Positions 14,805 through 23,432 are shown, counted from the first letter of the stretch. The stretch: 39,147 nt of DNA from an uncultured Spartobacteria bacterium (GCA_937901895.1 CALGTD010000197.1:1-39147), one strand, 5' to 3'. Notes: a model not told the origin generated them from the sequence alone. Made by a program: numbers and translations.

Positions 14805-16207
14805 GCGCGAAGCTTCGCCTGAAGATTTTCCAATGCAACCTGTCGTGCTCTCGCGCGGACATGACGCGCGTGAATCTCCGCGTCGGGCAGAACCGCGGCG
14901 CCGGGTTTCGGCTGCGGCGGCGGTGCTCCCAGCAACTCGAGACCGTAAACCGCCGCACCGCGCAACGAAGCCTCCGTTTCCGGATTCGCATGAACCGGTT
15001 GCCCGAGCACATTCGCAAGCCGTCGCAGCGAGGAACGGGTCTTCATGCCACCGCCCGACACGATCCATTTGGGAGGAGCACCCCTTCTCGAACGCGCAAT
15101 TTCCTCCGCGATTGCGGCGAGGCGATAATGGAAGCCCTCGATGACCGCCTGCAAAATATCGAGCGCCGTCGTGTCCTGGCGCAGACCGAAAATGACCCCC
15201 GTATCCTCTTCGTTCCAACGTGGCGCGCGCTCGGCCGTCCAGAATGGCAGCACCGTCAGCCCGTGGTCCGGCGTCAGACGCCGCGCCAGAACCTTCTCGA
15301 TCCGGGCGGGATCCGACGGGAGGTTCAACTCGCGCCGACACCAGGCAAAAAGATTTCCGGCATTGCTCACCGCGCCGCCAACAAGAAATCGCTTCGAGTC
15401 CACGCGATAGGCAAACAGCCCAAACGGCGCCCTGGCGACGCGTCCCTCACGCATCACCCGCAGCGCCGCACTCGTGCCGACATTGATCGCCGCAAGCCCG
15501 TCCGAGCACGCTCCGGACCCCAGATTGCTTGCCGCACCGTCGCCGATCGCAGGGAACCACGGCACGCCGTTCCAGTCCGTCGGCGCATTCGAAACCGGCA
15601 GCAATTTCTCCGGTCCGATCCCGCAGGCATCGAGCATTCGCCCGCTCCAGCGCAATTTCGAGGGATCGAACAATCCCGTTCCCGTGGCCATCCCAATCGC
15701 ACAGGTGGCGGAGCCGGTCAGCTTCCACTGCAGCCACTCCGCCGGAGAAATCCATTTCGCAACCCGGCGAAACAGGGCGCGATCGGTCCGGCGCAGCCAT
15801 CGAAGCTTCGCCGGCCAGAACGACGCACGGAGCATGCAGCCGGTTTCCGCATGCACCTCCCGCTCGTCGAACTCCGCACGCAGCGCGGCGGCATCCTCCC
15901 GGCAGCGCGAGTCGGCCCACGTGTAGATGGGGGTCAGCGGATTTCCCGCGGCATCCACACCGAGCAGGCTGTGCCAGAAGCACGAGCCGGCGACGGCGCG
16001 AATCCCCGGCCGTCGCGCCTCCCGCAGGCAGTCGGAGGTCGCGGCGAGGAGGTCCGCCGGGGCGATCTCGGCCTTTCCGGATTTGTCGGTGCGCAAAACT
16101 CCGGCGCGCTGGACAAATGTTCCGGCAATCCGTCGGCCGCGAAAATCAAAGCATGCCGCACGGACCGACGACGTCCCGTTGTCGAGGGCGAGAACGGCTC
16201 CGCTCAC
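14801..16207 (-). CDS. FGGY-family carbohydrate kinase, gluconokinase/xylulokinase-like
   Basis: 468 residues. The N-terminal ATPase-fold phosphate loop is ALDNGTSSVRAACFD (5-19). The substrate-side WADSR and the second-domain VGTSAALRV, VGGAVSNAGN and WIVSGGGMKTRS adenosine loop are all present. The family phosphorylates sugars or polyols such as gluconate, xylulose or rhamnulose. The specificity is not evident. The GTG start at 16207 overlaps the stop of the SRPBCC gene (GTGA), and its own stop overlaps the GTG of queE. A tRNA-modification enzyme and a sugar kinase thus share one translationally coupled message, with no obvious metabolic link. Confidence 0.88.
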   Translation of the reverse strand: MSGAVLALDNGTSSVRAACFDFRGRRIAGTFVQRAGVLRTDKSGKAEIAPADLLAATSDCLREARRPGIRAVAGSCFWHSLLGVDAAGNPLTPIYTWADSRCREDAAALRAEFDEREVHAETGCMLRASFWPAKLRWLRRTDRALFRRVAKWISPAEWLQWKLTGSATCAIGMATGTGLFDPSKLRWSGRMLDACGIGPEKLLPVSNAPTDWNGVPWFPAIGDGAASNLGSGACSDGLAAINVGTSAALRVMREGRVARAPFGLFAYRVDSKRFLVGGAVSNAGNLFAWCRRELNLPSDPARIEKVLARRLTPDHGLTVLPFWTAERAPRWNEEDTGVIFGLRQDTTALDILQAVIEGFHYRLAAIAEEIARSRRGAPPKWIVSGGGMKTRSSLRRLANVLGQPVHANPETEASLRGAAVYGLELLGAPPPQPKPGAAVLPDAEIHARHVRARARQVALENLQAKLRA

Positions 16208-16779
16208 TTCGCCTTCCCGACCAGTCGCCCGACCGCCATTTTCCAGAACTTCCGCATCGTCTCCACAGTTTCCACGTCCGCGAGTTTGCGATGCAGAATG
16301 GTGATCCGGCAACGACCTTCCTCAATCTCCTCGATGGACACTTCGAGATCCGATCCATCGCGGCTCCACGTTCCGCTCACCGCACGACCCGGATCCCGCA
16401 TCGTCACTTCGAAATCCCGCTTGCGAAGCCATGTGCCGCGGGCGCCGTCGTCCGCCCACATGCGATAGACAGTCTCCGCCGGCAAATCGACCGTGCACGT
16501 CACGCTCGCGTGGAAACCGTCCTCCGTGCCGGTTGCCGGCCGCCGGCCGATGAAGCGCTCGAAGGCATCCGCGATTGATTGCTGCCACCACGACGGCACT
16601 CCGTGCTCATCCCGGAGCACGCTGACGATTTCGGAATGGGAGAGATCTCCCATTCCCGCCGACTCCATCAGACCAAACCACTCTCGCCAGGACCTTCCTG
16701 TCGCCTGGAGCACCGCCTCGTCGCTGATCGATGGTTTGAAATTCACGCCCGTAAAGGCAAAGGCGCACATTACCAGCAT
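16204..16779 (-). CDS. DUF4287-like plus SRPBCC (AHSA1-like) protein
   Basis: About 191 residues. The N-terminal ~65 residues (PSISDEAVLQATGRSWREW ... SEIVSVLRDEHGVPSWWQQSIADAFERFIG) look like the small helical DUF4287 region. The rest (ASVTCTVDLPAETVYRMWAD ... GRCRITILHRKLADVETVETMRKFWKMAVGRL) is a START/SRPBCC hydrophobic-pocket fold of the AHSA1 type. The function is unknown. The frame is open to 16860, which would overlap folE2. Starts at 16779 or 16770 (MLVMCAFAF) fit the domain and leave a 64-base divergent gap. Its stop overlaps the start of the FGGY kinase. Confidence 0.8.
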   Translation of the reverse strand: MLVMCAFAFTGVNFKPSISDEAVLQATGRSWREWFGLMESAGMGDLSHSEIVSVLRDEHGVPSWWQQSIADAFERFIGRRPATGTEDGFHASVTCTVDLPAETVYRMWADDGARGTWLRKRDFEVTMRDPGRAVSGTWSRDGSDLEVSIEEIEEGRCRITILHRKLADVETVETMRKFWKMAVGRLVGKAK

Positions 16780-16843
16780 CCTGGCCCCGCTGAAAACTGG
16801 ATTGTCGGCCGGCACCCCCTGGATAGACTTGTCGTTTCCTGAA

Positions 16844-17653
16844 ATGACCTTGCGCGACACCCAAAACGAGCCCGACGCCCGCCAGCTTCCGATCGATCGC
16901 GTGGGGGTGAAGGCGCTGCGCTACCCGATTCAGGTGCGTGACAAGGACCACGCGACCCAGAGCACCGTCGCCACCGTCCAGCTCACCGTCGACCTTCCCC
17001 ACCACTACAAGGGGACCCACATGAGCCGGTTCATCGAGGTGCTGAATTCCCACGGTCCCATTCTTCACGTCGACAACATCCGCGACATTCTGGAGCAGCT
17101 CACCCGCCGGCTCGACTCCGACTGCGCGCATGTCGATTTCGAGTTTCCGTTCTTTCTCGAAAAGAAGGCACCGGTCACCGGCGCCGCGGGCCTGATCGAT
17201 TACACCGCGAAGTTCAGCGCCACGCTGGACACCCGAAAGTCCGAGGACGGTGCGGGCACAATGGATTTCGTGCTCACGGTAATCGTGCCGGTTACGACGC
17301 TGTGTCCCTGCTCGAAGGCGATCAGTGCCTCAGGGGCGCACAACCAGCGGGGCCACGTCACCCTTGCCGTGCGGTTCGGAAAACCGATCTGGATCGAGGA
17401 TCTGATCCGGCTCGTCGAGGACAGCGCCAGTTGCGAACTCTACAGCCTGCTGAAGCGTCCGGACGAAAAGGCGGTCACCGAACGCGCCTACGACAATCCG
17501 GTATTTGTCGAGGATCTCGTGCGCGAGGTGGCCCTGCGTTGCGAGGGCGATCCAAACATCCTCTGGTATCGCGTGGAGGCGGAAAACTTCGAATCGATCC
17601 ACAACCACAACGCCTACGCGTTGATCGAGAAGGATCCATCCCGAAAGGGGTGA
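16844..17653 (+). CDS. folE2: GTP cyclohydrolase I type IB
   Basis: 269 residues of the T-fold COG1469 family. It makes 7,8-dihydroneopterin triphosphate from GTP for folate and deazaguanine pathways, and works with metals other than zinc. The diagnostic segment VTTLCPCSKAIS followed by GAHNQRGHVTL contains the active-site cysteine. The N-terminus has HYKGTHMSRFIEVLN and the C-terminus ESIHNHNAYA. The chosen ATG gives MTLRDTQNEPD. It is divergent from the operon containing queE and convergent with rsmI, with only three bases between stops. Confidence 0.97.
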   Translation: MTLRDTQNEPDARQLPIDRVGVKALRYPIQVRDKDHATQSTVATVQLTVDLPHHYKGTHMSRFIEVLNSHGPILHVDNIRDILEQLTRRLDSDCAHVDFEFPFFLEKKAPVTGAAGLIDYTAKFSATLDTRKSEDGAGTMDFVLTVIVPVTTLCPCSKAISASGAHNQRGHVTLAVRFGKPIWIEDLIRLVEDSASCELYSLLKRPDEKAVTERAYDNPVFVEDLVREVALRCEGDPNILWYRVEAENFESIHNHNAYALIEKDPSRKG

Positions 17654-17656
17654 GCC

Positions 17657-18364
17657 TTACATCGAGCCGGCGCCCGAATGCCGGGCCCGGCGTCCGGCGG
17701 CACGCGCACCTTCGATCATGAGGCAGATCTCGCCCTTGGGAGGATGCGAGTCGAAATGGGCCGCCAGCTCGGCGGGCAGCCCACGTCGGTATTCCTCGAA
17801 CTTTTTCGAAAGCTCCCGCGCAACGCAGACCTGACGATCCGGAGCGATCTCCGCCAGCGCCGAGAGCGATTTCACAAGCCGGTGTGGCGATTCGTAAAAC
17901 ACCGAGGTTTCGTCACGGGCAATGGCCGCGGCAAGGAGAGTCGCCCGCTGGCCGGATTTGACGGGCAGAAACCCTCCGTAGTGAAATGAAGAGGCATCGA
18001 GCCCGCTGCCGACGATCGCGGTGACCGCGGCGCATGGGCCCGGCAGGACCGTGAACTCGAGCCCGGCATCAATGCAGGCGCGCACCAGGCGCGCGCCGGG
18101 ATCCGAAATGCCGGGCATCCCGGCATCCGTGATCAACGCGACGGCAGCCCCCTCACGCAGACGCTCCAGCAACTCGGCCGTCCGCGTGGCTTCATTGTGC
18201 TCGTGAAAGCTTACCATCGGCCGCGAGATGCCATGATGCTTGAGCAGAAGGCCGGAGTGCCGCGTGTCCTCCGCCGCAATGAGATCGGCACTGCGCAAGG
18301 TCTCGATCGCGCGCAGCGTGATGTCTGCGAGATTCCCGATGGGGGTGGGCACGACCGAGAGCAT
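17657..18364 (-). CDS. rsmI: 16S rRNA (cytidine-1402-2'-O)-methyltransferase
   Basis: 235 residues of the tetrapyrrole-methylase-like SAM fold. Family hallmarks are VVPTPIGNLADITLRAIETL at the start, AEDTRHSGLLLKHHGI, ALITDAGMPGISDPGARLV, LPGPCAAVTAIVGSGL and FYESPHRL. It 2'-O-methylates C1402 of 16S rRNA together with RsmH. The ATG at 18364 gives MLSVVPTPIGNL, the usual beginning. The frame is open to 18412, which would add 16 residues. It is the third gene after the TPR and lptE genes, 80 bases downstream of lptE. Confidence 0.96.
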   Translation of the reverse strand: MLSVVPTPIGNLADITLRAIETLRSADLIAAEDTRHSGLLLKHHGISRPMVSFHEHNEATRTAELLERLREGAAVALITDAGMPGISDPGARLVRACIDAGLEFTVLPGPCAAVTAIVGSGLDASSFHYGGFLPVKSGQRATLLAAAIARDETSVFYESPHRLVKSLSALAEIAPDRQVCVARELSKKFEEYRRGLPAELAAHFDSHPPKGEICLMIEGARAAGRRARHSGAGSM

Positions 18365-18444
18365 TCCGGATTCTCCGCTGCGGACTCCCGTCGTGGCAAG
18401 AACGCCCGTCACACTGGCAGCGCCGCGCGGGGAGGCAAAAGGGA

Positions 18445-18954
18445 TCAGAATCCTTCCGCGATCTCGCCGACGAGCTTCACCGCGATTTCCTCGATCGCGT
18501 TGACGATGGCCTGGCGTTCGTCGGTCTGAAGATCGGCATTGATGAAGAAGGAGGTGTCCGCATGGACCGTCCCCTGCGTGATCGTGCGACCGGTGACGCG
18601 GTCGACGAGTTCATACTGGACGCTCAACTTCAGACTGAACTCGCGGGTCGCGAGGACGTTGTTGAGCACCGCACGGGCCTGGCGGCGTTTTGCCTCGTCG
18701 AGCGTGCAATAAAGGATCGCGTCCGCGCGGTCGTCCGAGACGATCTCGTAGGTGCCGTCCTGCTGGAATTGCTTGATCGTGGCATCCGCCATGAGCACCT
18801 CGATCCGCGGCTCGTAGGTCTTGTTCTTGAACGTGGGGACCGCGATCTTCGTGACGTTTTGCAGGAGCGCGGGCTTTGCGGACCCGAGATGATATCCGCA
18901 ACCGGCGAGGACGGTCAGCAGGCAGCAGGCAAGGGCGATTGCGGCGGTTCTCAT
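18445..18954 (-). CDS. lptE: LPS-assembly lipoprotein LptE
   Basis: 169 residues. The lipoprotein signal ends in LAGC (Cys19), followed by GYHLG as in LptE proteins. Then come KIAVPTFKNKTYEPRIE and the C-terminal INADLQTDERQAIVNAIEEIA, a typical LptE ending. LptE plugs the LptD channel in the outer membrane and helps place lipopolysaccharide in the outer leaflet. The ATG overlaps the stop of the TPR gene (ATGA). The presence of LptE supports a Gram-negative envelope. Confidence 0.88.
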   Translation of the reverse strand: MRTAAIALACCLLTVLAGCGYHLGSAKPALLQNVTKIAVPTFKNKTYEPRIEVLMADATIKQFQQDGTYEIVSDDRADAILYCTLDEAKRRQARAVLNNVLATREFSLKLSVQYELVDRVTGRTITQGTVHADTSFFINADLQTDERQAIVNAIEEIAVKLVGEIAEGF

Positions 18955-20144
18955 TCGGTGGGAAGGGGTGGCTCGACCGCCGGAAGCGGCTGCACGTCGT
19001 CCACGGATGTGCGCATCTGCGGTCCCGAGGAAATGGGCAGCTCGTCAGGCACGATGTCGCGTTTCGGCGGGCCGGCGTAATCCGCGAGCGCGGAGGTCTC
19101 GACCTGCGCCTGCAACCTGCGCCGGAGCGCGGCTTTCTCACCGGTTTCCGCGCGGACCGGGCCGGGATTCACGACATCGTCACCGTATTCGGCGCGAAGT
19201 TCCTCCACACGGGCGCGGGCGATTTCGGCTTCCTTGCTCTGCGGCTGCCGGCGAATGACATCGTTGTAATAGGTGACCGCCGCCTTGAGGTCCTTGTGGA
19301 AATCGTAGAACCGGGCGATGCGCATGACGTCCTCCGCCTCCGCTCCGCCGAGGCGGGCGAGGTTTTCACGGGCCTGCGGCGCCTTCTCGCTGTTCGGATA
19401 TTCGATGAGGAAGTCCTCGAACGTATTGCGCGCGGTGACGAGGGCCGACAAATCCTGCGACTGCTGGGCGAACCCGATTCGCAGATACACGTAGCCGATC
19501 TGGTAGAGCGCGTCGTCGCAGACATCGCTGCGCGGATAGGTGTCGAGCACCTTCTGGTAGGCCTTGATCGCCTCGAAAGGCTGACTCTGTTTTTCGTAGG
19601 CAAGGCCCAGATTGAACTGCGCCACGGGCGCGTATTTGCTGAACGGCGCGTTCGCCAGGATCTCCGCATACATCTCCTGCGCACGCTTGGCAGACCCGCC
19701 GACGGGAATGCCGAAAAACTTCTGCTGGCGCTCGCCCTCGAGATACTGGTTGGCGATCGAAACCTGCGCGGCGACGGCACGTTCGAAATTCGGCGTGTCG
19801 GGATAGCGCGTGAGCAACGCCTGATAGGCGTTGAAGGCGCGGGACAGATCACCGCGTGCCTCGAGCAGCTCGGCAAGCCGGTATTGCGCGTTCGCCGCCT
19901 CGGGCGCGAGCGGGTATTTTTTCAGCGCCGATCGATAGATCTCGATCGCGCGAAGATGGTTGCCGGACTCGTCGGCGGCACGTCCCTCCGCGTAGAGCGC
20001 GGAAGCCGCCGCTGCGTCGGCCGGAACGGCGGCTGCGGGGGCGGGCTGGGCGGAGGTCGTTCCGACAGCGGCAAACAGGCAACAGGCCGCAACGCCAATG
20101 CCCCGGATGATTGCAAGGCCCGGAGTGCCGGTAACGCGGAACAT
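18951..20144 (-). CDS. BamD/YfiO-like tetratricopeptide protein
   Basis: 397 residues. A signal peptide (GIGVAACCLFAAVGTTSAQ) without a lipobox is followed by an Ala/Pro linker and repeated TPR helices (ALYAEGRAADESGNHLRAIE, PEAANAQYRLAELLEARGD, APVAQFNLGLAYEKQSQPFE, DDALYQIGYVYLRIGF and others) to about residue 330. A Pro-rich low-complexity tail ends in PPLPTE. The repeat type is that of BamD and other outer-membrane assembly factors. The lack of a lipid-anchor cysteine and the longer C-terminus differ from classical BamD, so only a general role is claimed. The ATG at 20144 is chosen for the signal peptide. The stop overlaps lptE. Confidence 0.82.
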   Translation of the reverse strand: MFRVTGTPGLAIIRGIGVAACCLFAAVGTTSAQPAPAAAVPADAAAASALYAEGRAADESGNHLRAIEIYRSALKKYPLAPEAANAQYRLAELLEARGDLSRAFNAYQALLTRYPDTPNFERAVAAQVSIANQYLEGERQQKFFGIPVGGSAKRAQEMYAEILANAPFSKYAPVAQFNLGLAYEKQSQPFEAIKAYQKVLDTYPRSDVCDDALYQIGYVYLRIGFAQQSQDLSALVTARNTFEDFLIEYPNSEKAPQARENLARLGGAEAEDVMRIARFYDFHKDLKAAVTYYNDVIRRQPQSKEAEIARARVEELRAEYGDDVVNPGPVRAETGEKAALRRRLQAQVETSALADYAGPPKRDIVPDELPISSGPQMRTSVDDVQPLPAVEPPLPTE

Positions 20145-20215
20145 GAGGGACGAAAACGTATTGGGAGCAGCCGGGAGCGTCAAGGCACGAAGGCCGGACA
20201 TCAGGCAACCGGCGG

Positions 20216-20237
20216 GCGGTCCCAACAAGGGAACCGC
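20216..20237 (-). terminator. Weak hairpin downstream of rplQ
   Basis: On the minus strand GCGGTTCCC and GGGACCGC pair over eight bases with one bulge around TTGTT. It lies in the 204-base gap between rplQ and the TPR gene and may end the rpoA-rplQ transcript. There is no U-run, so confidence is low. Nothing else is recognisable in that gap. Confidence 0.25.
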
Positions 20238-20348
20238 TTGCCGCCGGTCGTCAGGCACTCCTCCACAGGATCCGGCCCGTCCCGCTCGATCATTCCTCCA
20301 TGCGGACGAACGATCGGGCGAACGGCGAATCCGGAGGAAGATCGGCAA

Positions 20349-20852
20349 CTATTCCTCGGCCGACTTCTTCTTCGCTGCGGGCTTCTTTTTCGCGGCGGAT
20401 TCCTCGGCCGGCTTGTCGGCGGTCTTCTTCGCAGCGGGAGCCTTCTTCGCCGTCTTCTTCTCGGCGGCGGGAGCGGTTTCCTCGCTGGTCTCGACGACGG
20501 TGTCCACCCACTCGATGTAGGCCATCGGGGCGGAGTCGCTCTGACGTGGCCCGAGCTTCACGATGCGGGTGTAGCCACCGTTGCGGTTCGCGGCACGCGG
20601 CGCGATCTCCTCGAACAGTTTCTTCACGGCATCCTTCTGGCGAAGGTAGGAAACGGCGAGCCGGCGTGCGTGGAGGTCTCCGCGCTTGCCGAGCGTGAGC
20701 ATCTTCTCCGCGAACGGACGGACCGCCTTGGCCTTCGCCAGCGTCGTCTTGATGCGCTGATGCACGATCAGGCTCACGACCTGGTTGGCGAGCAGCGCGT
20801 CGCGATGCGCCGTGGTGCGGCCGAGTTTGACGGTTTTCTTGCGGTGTCTCAT
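20349..20852 (-). CDS. rplQ: 50S ribosomal protein L17
   Basis: 167 residues. The first ~125 are standard L17 (MRHRKKTVKLGRTTAHRDALLANQ ... RTTLAKAKAVRPFAEKMLTL-type helix, then NGGYTRIVKLGPRQSDSAPMAYIEWV). The last ~40 are a Lys/Ala/Pro/Glu-rich tail with AKK and PAAKK repeats, absent from the ~120-residue E. coli protein. Such basic tails on ribosomal proteins occur in several phyla and may contact rRNA. It lies 20 bases downstream of rpoA. Confidence 0.97.
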   Translation of the reverse strand: MRHRKKTVKLGRTTAHRDALLANQVVSLIVHQRIKTTLAKAKAVRPFAEKMLTLGKRGDLHARRLAVSYLRQKDAVKKLFEEIAPRAANRNGGYTRIVKLGPRQSDSAPMAYIEWVDTVVETSEETAPAAEKKTAKKAPAAKKTADKPAEESAAKKKPAAKKKSAEE

Positions 20853-20872
20853 GGAATGAAGGGGCTGGACGT

Positions 20873-21883
20873 TTAGGACTGGGAGTCGGCGGGCAGGTCG
20901 ATGAGACCGGGCTCGAACTTCATGCCGAGGCCGAGACCGAGCTGGGTGAGCTTGTCCTTGATCTCGTTGAGCGACTTCTTGCCGAAGTTGCGATACTTGA
21001 GCATCTCGGCCTCGCTCTTCATCGCGAGCTGGCCGACCGTGGTGATGTTCGCGTTGTTGAGGCAGTTTGCCGCGCGGACTGACAGCTCGATCTCGTTGAC
21101 GCTCATGTTGAGCAGCTTCTTGAGGCGGCTGTTCTCCTGGCTGACCTCCTGCGGCGTCTCGTCGAACTCGACCTGCGAGTCGTCGTAATTCACGAACACG
21201 TCGAGGTGCTTGCGGAGAATCGCGGATGCCTGGAGCAGGGCGGCGTCCGGAGTGATGCGGCCGTCCGTCCAGATCTCGAGCACGAGCTTGTCGTAGTCGG
21301 TGCGCTGGCCGACGCGGGTCTGCTCGACGGCGTATTTCACGCGGGTGACGGGCGAGAAGATCGAGTCGATCGCGATCACGCCGATCGGCATGTCAGGGCG
21401 CTTGTTCTCGTCGCCGGTGGCGAATCCACGGCCGACGCGAACCTCGAACTCCGCCTCGAACTTCTGCTTCCGGTCGAGCGTGCAGATGTGCTGATCGGGG
21501 TTGAGGACCTCGACCTGGTTGCTCGGGGTGATGTCCCCGGCGGTGACGTCGCCCTCCTTGTTCACGGAGAGGGTGAGGTTGCGGATGTCGCCGCCTTCGT
21601 GCGCCTTGAGCTTGACCTTCTTGAGGTTGAGAATGATGTCCACCACGTCCTCGACGACACCGGGCAGGCTGGTGAACTCGTGAGGAGCCCCGTCGATCTT
21701 CACCGAGGTGATCGCGGCACCCTCGAGCGAGGACAGGAGCACGCGACGAAGGGAGTTTCCGATCGTGTGTCCGTAGCCGGCTTCGAAGGGCTCGGCGACG
21801 AACTTTGCGTAGGTGTCGGTGGCGGTGGCCTCGTCCCGCGCAAGGGACTTCGGCATTTCAAAACGTCCGAGACGAACTGGCAT
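20873..21883 (-). CDS. rpoA: DNA-directed RNA polymerase subunit alpha
   Basis: 336 residues. The N-terminal dimerisation domain shows FVAEPFEAGYGHTIGNSLRRVLLSSLEGAAITSVKIDG, and the C-terminal domain shows LELSVRAANCLNNANITTVGQL-type helices with GKKSLNEIKDKLTQLGLGLGM. It nucleates polymerase assembly, and the C-terminal domain contacts UP elements and activators. The ATG at 21883 gives MPVRLGRFEMPKSL. The frame is open to 21979 through low-complexity sequence. Directly upstream is a PP2C gene, not the usual rpsM-rpsK-rpsD cluster, so rpoA-rplQ seems to be a separate unit with its promoter in the 250-base gap at 21884-22133. Confidence 0.98.
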   Translation of the reverse strand: MPVRLGRFEMPKSLARDEATATDTYAKFVAEPFEAGYGHTIGNSLRRVLLSSLEGAAITSVKIDGAPHEFTSLPGVVEDVVDIILNLKKVKLKAHEGGDIRNLTLSVNKEGDVTAGDITPSNQVEVLNPDQHICTLDRKQKFEAEFEVRVGRGFATGDENKRPDMPIGVIAIDSIFSPVTRVKYAVEQTRVGQRTDYDKLVLEIWTDGRITPDAALLQASAILRKHLDVFVNYDDSQVEFDETPQEVSQENSRLKKLLNMSVNEIELSVRAANCLNNANITTVGQLAMKSEAEMLKYRNFGKKSLNEIKDKLTQLGLGLGMKFEPGLIDLPADSQS

Positions 21884-22133
21884 GGTGGTTGTCGATTGGC
21901 GATTTCCGATTTTGATCCGGGAATCCCGATCCCGCCCGGGAGGCGGACCGAGATTCGAGGTTCGAAACTCGAAATTCATTCACCGGGTTCCCCCTGGCGC
22001 GAATGGCGGAACGTCGAGGACGCCCACCCAGGGACCAACGGCGAAGCATTTTTTTAGGTTTCGCGCGAGCCGGAAACACTGCCCCATCCCCTCCCAACCG
22101 TAAAGATTTTTTTTCGCCTCCTGAAACGCGACC

Positions 22134-22961
22134 TCAGAGAGCCTCGATCACGACGGCCGTCGTATTGTCCCGCCCCGACTGCTCCACCGCCGCCATCACG
22201 AGATCCCTCGCGGGATTCTCCGGACGTTCGTCCAGAGTTCGGGCAATCTGGGCATCGAACAACCCGTCCACCACCCCATCGGAGCAGATCAGAAAACGAT
22301 CGCCGGGTTCGACCGCGACCGCGCCGACCTGCGGAGTGACAAACTGATGTCCCGCGCCCAGCGCCCGCTGAATCGAAAACCGCCCCGGATGCGTCCGTGC
22401 CTCGCGCTCGTTGATTTTTCCATTCCGGAACAGCCAGCCGACATAGGTGTCGTCCTCGGTGATCTGCCGGAGGCCGCCCGCCGCAGGAAGGTAGTAGATC
22501 CGGCTGTCGCCGATATGCGCGAAATACATCCACCCCGGGCGGAACCAGCACAGGCTCAGCGTCGTGCCCATGCCCTGGCATTCCTCGTAGCTGCCTCCCA
22601 GGAACAACAGCGCGCGGTGGATTTCCTGATAAAGCTCGCTGAGCACGTCCTGAAAATCCGTCCCCCACCCCTCGGCGGAATGCCGGAACGACCGCGGCAG
22701 CAGTTTGGTGATCTTTTCCACCGCGATCCGGCTGGCAAACTCGCCCGCCTGCGCGCCACCCATTCCGTCGCTCACAGCAAACAGAAGGTCCGCCTCCTCC
22801 AGCGTCGCATCGCCAATGCGGCCCAGAAAATTCACCTCCCGCGCGTCGAAGCGCAGGCAGAGAAACGAGTCCTCGTTGTTGGGCCGGACGCGGCCCCGGT
22901 CGGTCCAGCCGAACCATCTCAGCGCCCCCGGGGGCGGCGGCGCATCAGGTCTGGGTTCCAT
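22134..22961 (-). CDS. PP2C-family serine/threonine phosphatase
   Basis: 275 residues with the full set of PP2C metal motifs: TDRGRVRPNNEDSF (metal Asp/Glu), FAVSDGMGGAQAGEFAS, GMGTTLSLCWF, AHIGDSRIYYL, FLICSDGVVDGL and GRDNTTAVVIEAL. It hydrolyses phospho-Ser/Thr with Mn or Mg. An insertion around residues 35-60 (CLRFDAREVNFLGRIGDATLEEAD) is longer than in simple Stp proteins. The ATG at 22961 gives MEPRPDAPPPPG. The frame is open to 22991. The start lies inside the end of the upstream kinase gene (17-base overlap), so kinase and phosphatase are likely made together. Confidence 0.93.
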   Translation of the reverse strand: MEPRPDAPPPPGALRWFGWTDRGRVRPNNEDSFLCLRFDAREVNFLGRIGDATLEEADLLFAVSDGMGGAQAGEFASRIAVEKITKLLPRSFRHSAEGWGTDFQDVLSELYQEIHRALLFLGGSYEECQGMGTTLSLCWFRPGWMYFAHIGDSRIYYLPAAGGLRQITEDDTYVGWLFRNGKINEREARTHPGRFSIQRALGAGHQFVTPQVGAVAVEPGDRFLICSDGVVDGLFDAQIARTLDERPENPARDLVMAAVEQSGRDNTTAVVIEAL

Positions 22962-23373
22962 TCTTCTCAAACCCGGGCAGGATCTCCGCAAATTCGAAAT
23001 CGATCAGACAAAACCGTCCGTCCGACTGGCGATACGTCACGTTGCGCATCTCGGGATCGTCGTGCCTCACGCCATAAGTCTCCAGCTCCGCAAACAGCTC
23101 GCGCCGGCGGTCATCGTCGAGGTGGTCGACGCGGGAACCGCAGCTGGTGGTCACGATCTTCAACGACTCGGGATGCACCTCGAGCAGCCGCGGCACGAAC
23201 GGGCAGTTCATCGCCTCGAGATGTCGAAGAATGCGCACTTCGTTCGTGAATCGTTCCTCCGCCTTCGGTCCGCGGAAGATCTTGTGAACCCTCCCGTCGT
23301 ATCCCATGCGCACGCTCGCGCGCAGCGTGTCCTTCAACTCCTGCATCAGAGAGGGAGAATGCCCGCCTCCCAT
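22945..23373 (-). CDS. Minimal protein-kinase-like protein
   Basis: At most 142 residues, much shorter than a normal ~270-residue kinase. Yet candidate catalytic residues are in order: Lys31 (RVHKIF), Glu45 (TNEVRIL), His104-Asp105-Asp106 with Asn111 (RHDDPEMRN), and the metal Asp125 in IDFEFA, where DFE replaces DFG. It therefore looks like a stripped-down RIO/APH-type kinase. The ATG at 23373 gives the longest form and an ATG at 23346 is possible. It overlaps the PP2C start by 17 bases and is divergent from glnA. Activity and substrate are unknown. A pseudokinase is possible. Confidence 0.72.
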   Translation of the reverse strand: MGGGHSPSLMQELKDTLRASVRMGYDGRVHKIFRGPKAEERFTNEVRILRHLEAMNCPFVPRLLEVHPESLKIVTTSCGSRVDHLDDDRRRELFAELETYGVRHDDPEMRNVTYRQSDGRFCLIDFEFAEILPGFEKNGTQT

Positions 23374-23432
23374 GAGCCGGCAAGTCCATAGAAGCGGATT
23401 TTTTCGACTTTCATGGATTCGTTTTGGACGGG

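Noticed and set aside
21884..22000. Possible tRNA fragment or coding extension upstream of rpoA (GGTTCGAAACTCG, IGNRQS-type translation).
   Set aside because: No cloverleaf can be drawn. The TTCGAA-rich text is low-complexity intergenic sequence and the RpoA homology begins at 21883.
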